Source: Halocatena marina
GTDB lineage: Archaea; Halobacteriota; Halobacteria; Halobacteriales; Haloarculaceae
Direction: 5' to 3'
Assembly (NCBI RefSeq): GCF_023276375.1
Contig: NZ_JALLPK010000002.1
Span: 372,001-436,000 of the forward strand
Length of the DNA: 64,000 bases
The notes below the pieces were generated by a model. That model made no database searches. It was not told where the DNA came from and saw only the letters and a list, made by a program, of their open reading frames with translations. Positions 60,199 through 64,000 of this stretch are shown in pieces. A program made the translations under genes and the position numbers. Within the stretch, counting starts at the first letter, position 1; every line of letters starts with the position of its first letter.

Positions 60199-60391
60199 GT
60201 GACGTTTATATCTACCCACACCCCTGAAATGCTGTTAGACCTTATGATTCACTCTTTGAATGATTCTATATTACTATATAGTATATAGTAAAACATTGGC
60301 CGAAGGTCGTGCTGACTGAGTCACTTTTGCACTTGTTGAGTCGATCGAGAGCGGCACAATATCTAAAAGAGCGTGTATAGTATTGTGCTAT
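60199..60391. promoter_or_regulatory. AT-rich divergent promoter region
   Basis: It contains the perfect 12-bp palindrome TACTATATAGTA at 60272-60283 and, near the right end, TATAG/CTATA at 60376-60392. These may be TATA elements of the two divergent genes or operator dyads. Confidence 0.4.
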
Positions 60392-60787
60392 ATGTAATAT
60401 ACTCTAAACAAGCGAGTTCACGGGAACTTCGATGAAGTCGTCGAACAGACAACTGAAGCATTGTCGGCAGAAGAATTCGGTGTCCTTTGCGATATTGATG
60501 TCCAGCAAACGCTCAAAGAGAAACTCGACGAAGACTTCCGTCGGTACGAAATATTGGGTGTCTGCAATCCACAGTTGGCACAACAGGCGCTGGAAGCGGA
60601 ACTCCAGTTGGGTGCGCTCCTTCCGTGTAACGTGATCGTCTATGAAACTGAGGACAGTCGCGTTGGTGTGGGTGCGGTTGATCCTGCGGTGTTACTATCG
60701 GTTGTCGATAATCCTGAGCTGGATCAAATTGCGACCGCGGTTCGTGATCGGTTTGACCGTGTCTTGGATGAACATCCGCAAGCGTAA
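60392..60787 (+). pseudogene. DUF302 family gene with TAA directly after its ATG
   Basis: The reading frame from 60398 encodes YTLNKRVHGNFDEVVEQTTE, GVLCDIDVQQTLKEKL, YEILGVCNPQLAQQAL and GALLPCNVIVYE, a complete DUF302 protein. The only ATG in a suitable place (60392) is followed at once by TAA (60395-60397). Downstream, the first alternative start is a TTG at 60461, which would lose the first beta-strand. The rest of the frame is undamaged. DUF302 proteins are small and possibly metal- or thiol-linked; function unknown. Confidence 0.65.
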
Positions 60788-60870
60788 CCACCGCAGAGCA
60801 ACCGTACAGGATCATGTTTACTCAGACGCTGTGGCATCTCACATCAAATGAGCCAACCACGCGTTCCGTG

Positions 60871-61455
60871 TTACGTAATTCGGCAGTTACGAGGATCGCC
60901 AGACAGGCCAAGGAAGAACAGGAACAAGACGATCCCTGCGATCCGAAGCACTGCATCCTGAAACGGAACGAATGTAACAGCGCCCGTAAAACCGAGGAGG
61001 GCAAAGAGTCCGGGACCACAGCTTGCACAGCCTGCTGCAAACAATCCTGGGAGAATCCCGCCGATGTTGGCGAGACTTCCTATCTGCAACATCTGTAACT
61101 GGGCGATCATGTTTGCGAGAGCAACCCCTGTCAAAACCGCATACATGGCGTTCATCACAATCGCGCTCCAGCCATACTCGGTGACTGTCACTCGGAAATT
61201 CATCAGTAAAACCTGTTCGAGAGCGGTGAAGTACGCCCCAATATTTGGATAACCGAACATATCGGCAACGAACATCTGGTACGACGCGAGCGGTTGTGAT
61301 GCAAGGACGAGTACACCGAACGTAAGGACAGCTAATGTAATTGCAAGGACCGAACGCTGTAGTGTCTGATACGGATAGAGGAGTGCTGCAAACAAGTCCG
61401 CTCTGAACCGTTCGAGGCGATCTGTGCTGATCGCTGTGAACATACTACTGCTCAT
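60871..61455 (-). CDS. Polytopic membrane protein with CASCG motif
   Basis: A 194-residue protein with about five helices. The segment AAGCASCGPGLFALLGF (about residues 140-156) puts two Cys separated by two residues at a membrane boundary, and GYPNIGAYFTALEQVL lies in the middle. Its gene starts 3 nt after the stop of a DsbA-like lipoprotein gene, so the two form an operon. I suspect a membrane partner that re-oxidises or reduces the thioredoxin-like protein; this is inference, and I recognise no named family. Confidence 0.7.
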   Translation of the reverse strand: MSSSMFTAISTDRLERFRADLFAALLYPYQTLQRSVLAITLAVLTFGVLVLASQPLASYQMFVADMFGYPNIGAYFTALEQVLLMNFRVTVTEYGWSAIVMNAMYAVLTGVALANMIAQLQMLQIGSLANIGGILPGLFAAGCASCGPGLFALLGFTGAVTFVPFQDAVLRIAGIVLFLFFLGLSGDPRNCRIT

Positions 61456-61458
61456 GGA

Positions 61459-62337
61459 TTACTGATTTTGAAGGGACTGAATATGACTCTGAAACCGGCT
61501 ATACGGCTGTGCTCCAGTGAGCTTGATCGTCTTTCCCGTATTCCGAGAATACAGCATGAACCCCGGAGTTGCGGAGAATCCTTCCGTTTGAGAGCGCGTT
61601 CGTTCCTCTCGAATATCGGCTTTGATCTGTTTTTGATTCGAGCGCATACATTGGGTGATAGTGTTAGTGTCAACACTTGTACTGTTTTGAGCGTATCCGA
61701 GGAGACTGTCTCTTGATGACCACGTCTTTCCGGGCAAGCCTTGATGTTCAAACACTGAGTGATGCCAGTTCCAAAATGCATCTGGAGTTCGATCTTTGAC
61801 AGTTTTCCAGAGACATCTGGCCATGACCGCTGCTGTCCACGAGTGCTCCCCGTAGTTCGGATACTGGAGTAACATCATACGAGCGGTGCCATTGCTAATC
61901 TCATTTTTGAGAAGATCTGGCAGATAGTTCTCTTCGAATTGTTTGCAATATGCACATTGGTAATCTGACCAGTAGTAAATGTCGATGGGGGCGTCTTTCT
62001 TTCCTATTACTGGCGTTCCGGCGAGATCGATATCGTAACCTGTTGTCTCCGACAGCGCTACGAACGACGGTGAGATGTCTTTGGTTGGGGTTGGAGTAGG
62101 AGTCGCTGTTGAAGTCGGTGTATCCGGTGACGCTGTCACCTCGTAGGACGTTGATTTTGTCGTATTGTTATCCTCTGAATTTTCACGCGATGTCCGTGTA
62201 TCTGTCGGCGAGGACGATTGGCCGTTGTCGGATTCGGAACCAAGTTGATTGAGACAGCCAGCCATACTAGTACTGAGAAAGAGTGTTGCGCCCCGCATCA
62301 CGTTTCGCCGCGAAAGAGGCGATTTGTCGGCAGCCAT
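61459..62337 (-). CDS. Exported DsbA-like thioredoxin-fold lipoprotein
   Basis: A 292-residue protein starting MAADKSPLSRRNVMRGATLF. A twin-arginine motif (SRRNVMRG) leads to a lipobox MAGC. A Ser/Thr-rich linker (about residues 30-90) precedes a DsbA-type thioredoxin domain with active-site CAYC in YYWSDYQCAYCKQFEE and a cis-Pro segment ATPGFMLYS. It should catalyse disulfide exchange on the cell surface. It is similar along its thioredoxin domain to the partial gene at 63455-64000. Confidence 0.87.
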   Translation of the reverse strand: MAADKSPLSRRNVMRGATLFLSTSMAGCLNQLGSESDNGQSSSPTDTRTSRENSEDNNTTKSTSYEVTASPDTPTSTATPTPTPTKDISPSFVALSETTGYDIDLAGTPVIGKKDAPIDIYYWSDYQCAYCKQFEENYLPDLLKNEISNGTARMMLLQYPNYGEHSWTAAVMARCLWKTVKDRTPDAFWNWHHSVFEHQGLPGKTWSSRDSLLGYAQNSTSVDTNTITQCMRSNQKQIKADIREERTRSQTEGFSATPGFMLYSRNTGKTIKLTGAQPYSRFQSHIQSLQNQ

Positions 62338-62833
62338 TGCAATATTGTGGAGATTTGGCAATCCCTTGAACCTGCTTCTCGTTTTCTCTGCGTGGGAAGT
62401 AGCGTATCTATTTATATAGTCTCCTCAATTCATGAGGGATGATGTCTCCGAGTCCCTGATCAAACGCGTTCTCGTATCGATGACACATGCTTCTTCCTCG
62501 TTGATAGCGTAACTCACAGGCCACGTGTCGTCACTGGATACTCACCGTCAAGAGAGAGTGTTCTTGCGGTACGGACAGACAACTCATCACCGAACAATGA
62601 CGCTAACAAGAGGAGGATACAAGTGTCTGGTACACGCTGATTCCGATACAACGGATGGTATCGTTCTGTATTGGGAACGACACTGAAGGAGCGCTTCAAT
62701 CAGCAGTCAGTGCGTGTCGCTACAGCCGACGTTGTCACACTAACAGTGTCTGTTCTTGTATAACTATTTGTGGCTATTCTCACTCGGTGGGAGTAATTGA
62801 GGTTATTTAAGTTGTGGTACGAGTACCTAGCAC
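62338..62833. other. Divergent promoter region
   Basis: About 500 nt between the DsbA-like gene and the HTH gene, transcribed away from each other. A TATA box at 62803-62811 is 27 nt before the HTH gene's GTG. No other gene recognised. Confidence 0.5.
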
Positions 62834-63190
62834 GTGCACGAGAGTCGCGATCCGGCCGATATTTTAGATATACTCGGCGATAAAAACGCACGGGCGATTC
62901 TCAAACACGCGAGCCAGCAACCCATGTCTGCAAAAGGACTTCGTGAGGCGTGCGACGCATCCACATCAACGATTTACCGCCGGCTCGATGAGCTTGAAGC
63001 ACTAGACCTGCTTACTGCATCAAGTAAACTCGATCCAGATGGGAATCATCATACCGTTTACGAGACTGCAACCGACGCGCTTGAGATTCGATTCTCTGAT
63101 GGCGTGATCGACGTCCAATCCAACGATCAAGAGGACGCCGTCGATACGTTCGCGCGTACGTGGGACGATCTCCGGAGGTTCGATCAATGA
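62834..63190 (+). CDS. Winged helix-turn-helix regulator
   Basis: A 118-residue protein from a GTG start. The ArsR-like winged helix (about residues 8-70) contains DILGDKNARAILKHASQQPMSAKGL and STSTIYRRLDELEALDLL. It is the first gene of the common haloarchaeal pair of a small HTH protein and a DUF7521 membrane protein, and overlaps the next gene as ATGA. A TATA-like TTATTTAAG lies 27 nt upstream, implying a leaderless transcript. It may control the DsbA genes around it. Confidence 0.85.
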   Translation: MHESRDPADILDILGDKNARAILKHASQQPMSAKGLREACDASTSTIYRRLDELEALDLLTASSKLDPDGNHHTVYETATDALEIRFSDGVIDVQSNDQEDAVDTFARTWDDLRRFDQ

Positions 63191-63450
63191 GCACCATCGT
63201 TCTCATTGGAAAGCTACTGACTGTAATACTCGGTCTCCTCATCGCCTACCGGGGCTATCAGGGCTATCAGCGGACATCGAGTCAGCCGATGTTGTTTATT
63301 TCGATTGGATTTGTCTTCATCAGCGCGGGAGGTGCCCTCGGATGTTCTATTCAGAAGGCAATCAATGTCGCAGTACCACTCGCAAGTCTGCTGCAGCCCC
63401 TCCTCATCGGCGTCGGTATGGTTTCGATCCTCTATTCAATGTATACGTGA
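63187..63450 (+). CDS. DUF7521-type small membrane protein
   Basis: An 87-residue protein starting MSTIVLIGKLLTVILGL with three predicted helices and the family pattern AYRGYQGYQRTSSQPMLFISIGFVFIS. It always seems to follow an HTH gene in haloarchaea, as here with a 4-nt ATGA overlap. It may hold the regulator at the membrane or sense a signal; neither is shown. Confidence 0.8.
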   Translation: MSTIVLIGKLLTVILGLLIAYRGYQGYQRTSSQPMLFISIGFVFISAGGALGCSIQKAINVAVPLASLLQPLLIGVGMVSILYSMYT

Positions 63451-63454
63451 ACCC

Positions 63455-64000
63455 TTACGTGTTTTTCACCTGCTGGATGGCGGATTTGAACCGACCGTAG
63501 GGTTGTGCGCCGACGAGCTTCCCCGCCTTCTTGGACTGACGATTGTAGAGAACGAATCCAGGGGTACCGCTGATACCTATCGAGCGTGCCCGTTGGCTGT
63601 CGCTTTCGATCGCTGTTTCGATGGCTTGACGGTCAGTACTCATACACTGTTCAATGCTGTCAGCCGATACACCGTCGATCTCCTGACTGATATCGAGGAG
63701 ATTTGCTTTCGAGGCCCATCCGGAGTTTTTCTCCTCCTGTGCCTCGAAAACCGCCGAGTGCCACTGCCAGTAGGCTTGCGGATTCGATTCGTTTACCGTT
63801 CGCCAGACGCACTGATCCATCACTGCAGCCGTCATCGAGTCCTTACCGAGGTACGGGAATTCGATGAAGATCACCCGTACATCACCGGGAGTGACGAAGT
63901 TCCGTATGATTTGTGGCAATGTCTCCGTGTTGAACTGAGCACAGAACGGGCACTGATACTCGCTCCAGTAGTAGAGGTCGACTGGGACATCGTGTTTGCC
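63455..64000 (-). CDS. DsbA-like thioredoxin-fold protein (partial, start beyond the window)
   Basis: The C-terminal 181 residues of a second DsbA-like protein; the gene runs off the right edge. The visible part includes DLYYWSEYQCPFCAQFNTET (active-site CPFC), VIFIEFPYLGKDSMTAAVMDQC, YWQWHSAVFEAQ and the cis-Pro segment GTPGFVLYNRQS. Its sequence closely follows the protein at 61459-62337 over the same region, ending in the shared GAQPYGRFKSAIQ. It is presumably exported like its paralogue, but the signal sequence is not in the window. Confidence 0.87.
   Translation of the reverse strand, partial: GKHDVPVDLYYWSEYQCPFCAQFNTETLPQIIRNFVTPGDVRVIFIEFPYLGKDSMTAAVMDQCVWRTVNESNPQAYWQWHSAVFEAQEEKNSGWASKANLLDISQEIDGVSADSIEQCMSTDRQAIETAIESDSQRARSIGISGTPGFVLYNRQSKKAGKLVGAQPYGRFKSAIQQVKNT

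Overview
The window is haloarchaeal (class Halobacteria). Almost every protein is rich in Asp and Glu, many genes begin about 27 nt downstream of a TATA-like box (leaderless transcripts), exported proteins carry twin-arginine or lipobox signals, and several families present are haloarchaeal (RdfA, LWR-salt protein, halocyanin, HTH/DUF7521 pair, F420-dependent oxidoreductases). I cannot name the genus. No rRNA, tRNA, CRISPR array or intact transposase was recognised.

Region 1 (1-17.4 kb) looks like a catabolic island for amino acids, peptides or carbamoyl compounds. A sodium:solute symporter lies among tiny membrane proteins. It is followed by an alcohol-dehydrogenase-like enzyme, an M28 peptidase, an Asp/Glu/hydantoin racemase, an Lrp regulator coupled to an RdfA protein, an IclR regulator, an M20 N-carbamoyl-amino-acid hydrolase, a complete Dpp-type ABC importer with a fused double ATPase, and a DUF1028 protein. 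A hydantoinase is not seen.

Region 2 (17.5-22 kb) holds a decayed ppk1 fragment, a zinc-cluster winged-helix regulator, a membrane-anchored M23 peptidase and about 1 kb without genes. Region 3 (21.4-27.9 kb) is a formate dehydrogenase operon (NuoF-like, NuoG-like and molybdopterin subunits) followed by small accessory genes. The NuoF-like subunit has lost the usual FMN loop.

Region 4 (28.9-40.2 kb) is a set of mostly single genes: LWR-salt protein, pterin dehydratase, PEBP, F420 enzymes, RpiA and a DUF2071 protein. Three broken genes lie among them: DUF2267 with an in-frame TAG, a uspA remnant, and an ABC ATPase cut short in front of an intact permease. Region 5 (40.4-48 kb) has a 1513-residue secreted subtilase with a dockerin and many surface domains, preceded by very AT-rich DNA with a dyad, and then katG.

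Region 6 (48-51 kb) is a partition locus: a perfect 29-bp inverted repeat, a small ParA-partner gene, parA, and directly upstream of parA a noncoding array of about 37 tandem 13-bp units that begins in a palindrome. I read this array as a candidate centromere and it is the most novel feature here. It implies that the window is on, or contains, a plasmid-derived replicon. Region 7 (50.8-64 kb) has a phosphoribosyltransferase, two MFS transporters, halocyanin, an arylsulfotransferase-like protein, DUF892, a cation exchanger, a DUF302 gene with a stop at codon 2, and two DsbA-like exported thioredoxin proteins around a CASCG membrane protein and an HTH/DUF7521 pair.

Several genes in different places carry isolated inactivating changes (17.5, 31.9, 32.3, 37.7 and 60.4 kb), which suggests a replicon with relaxed selection.
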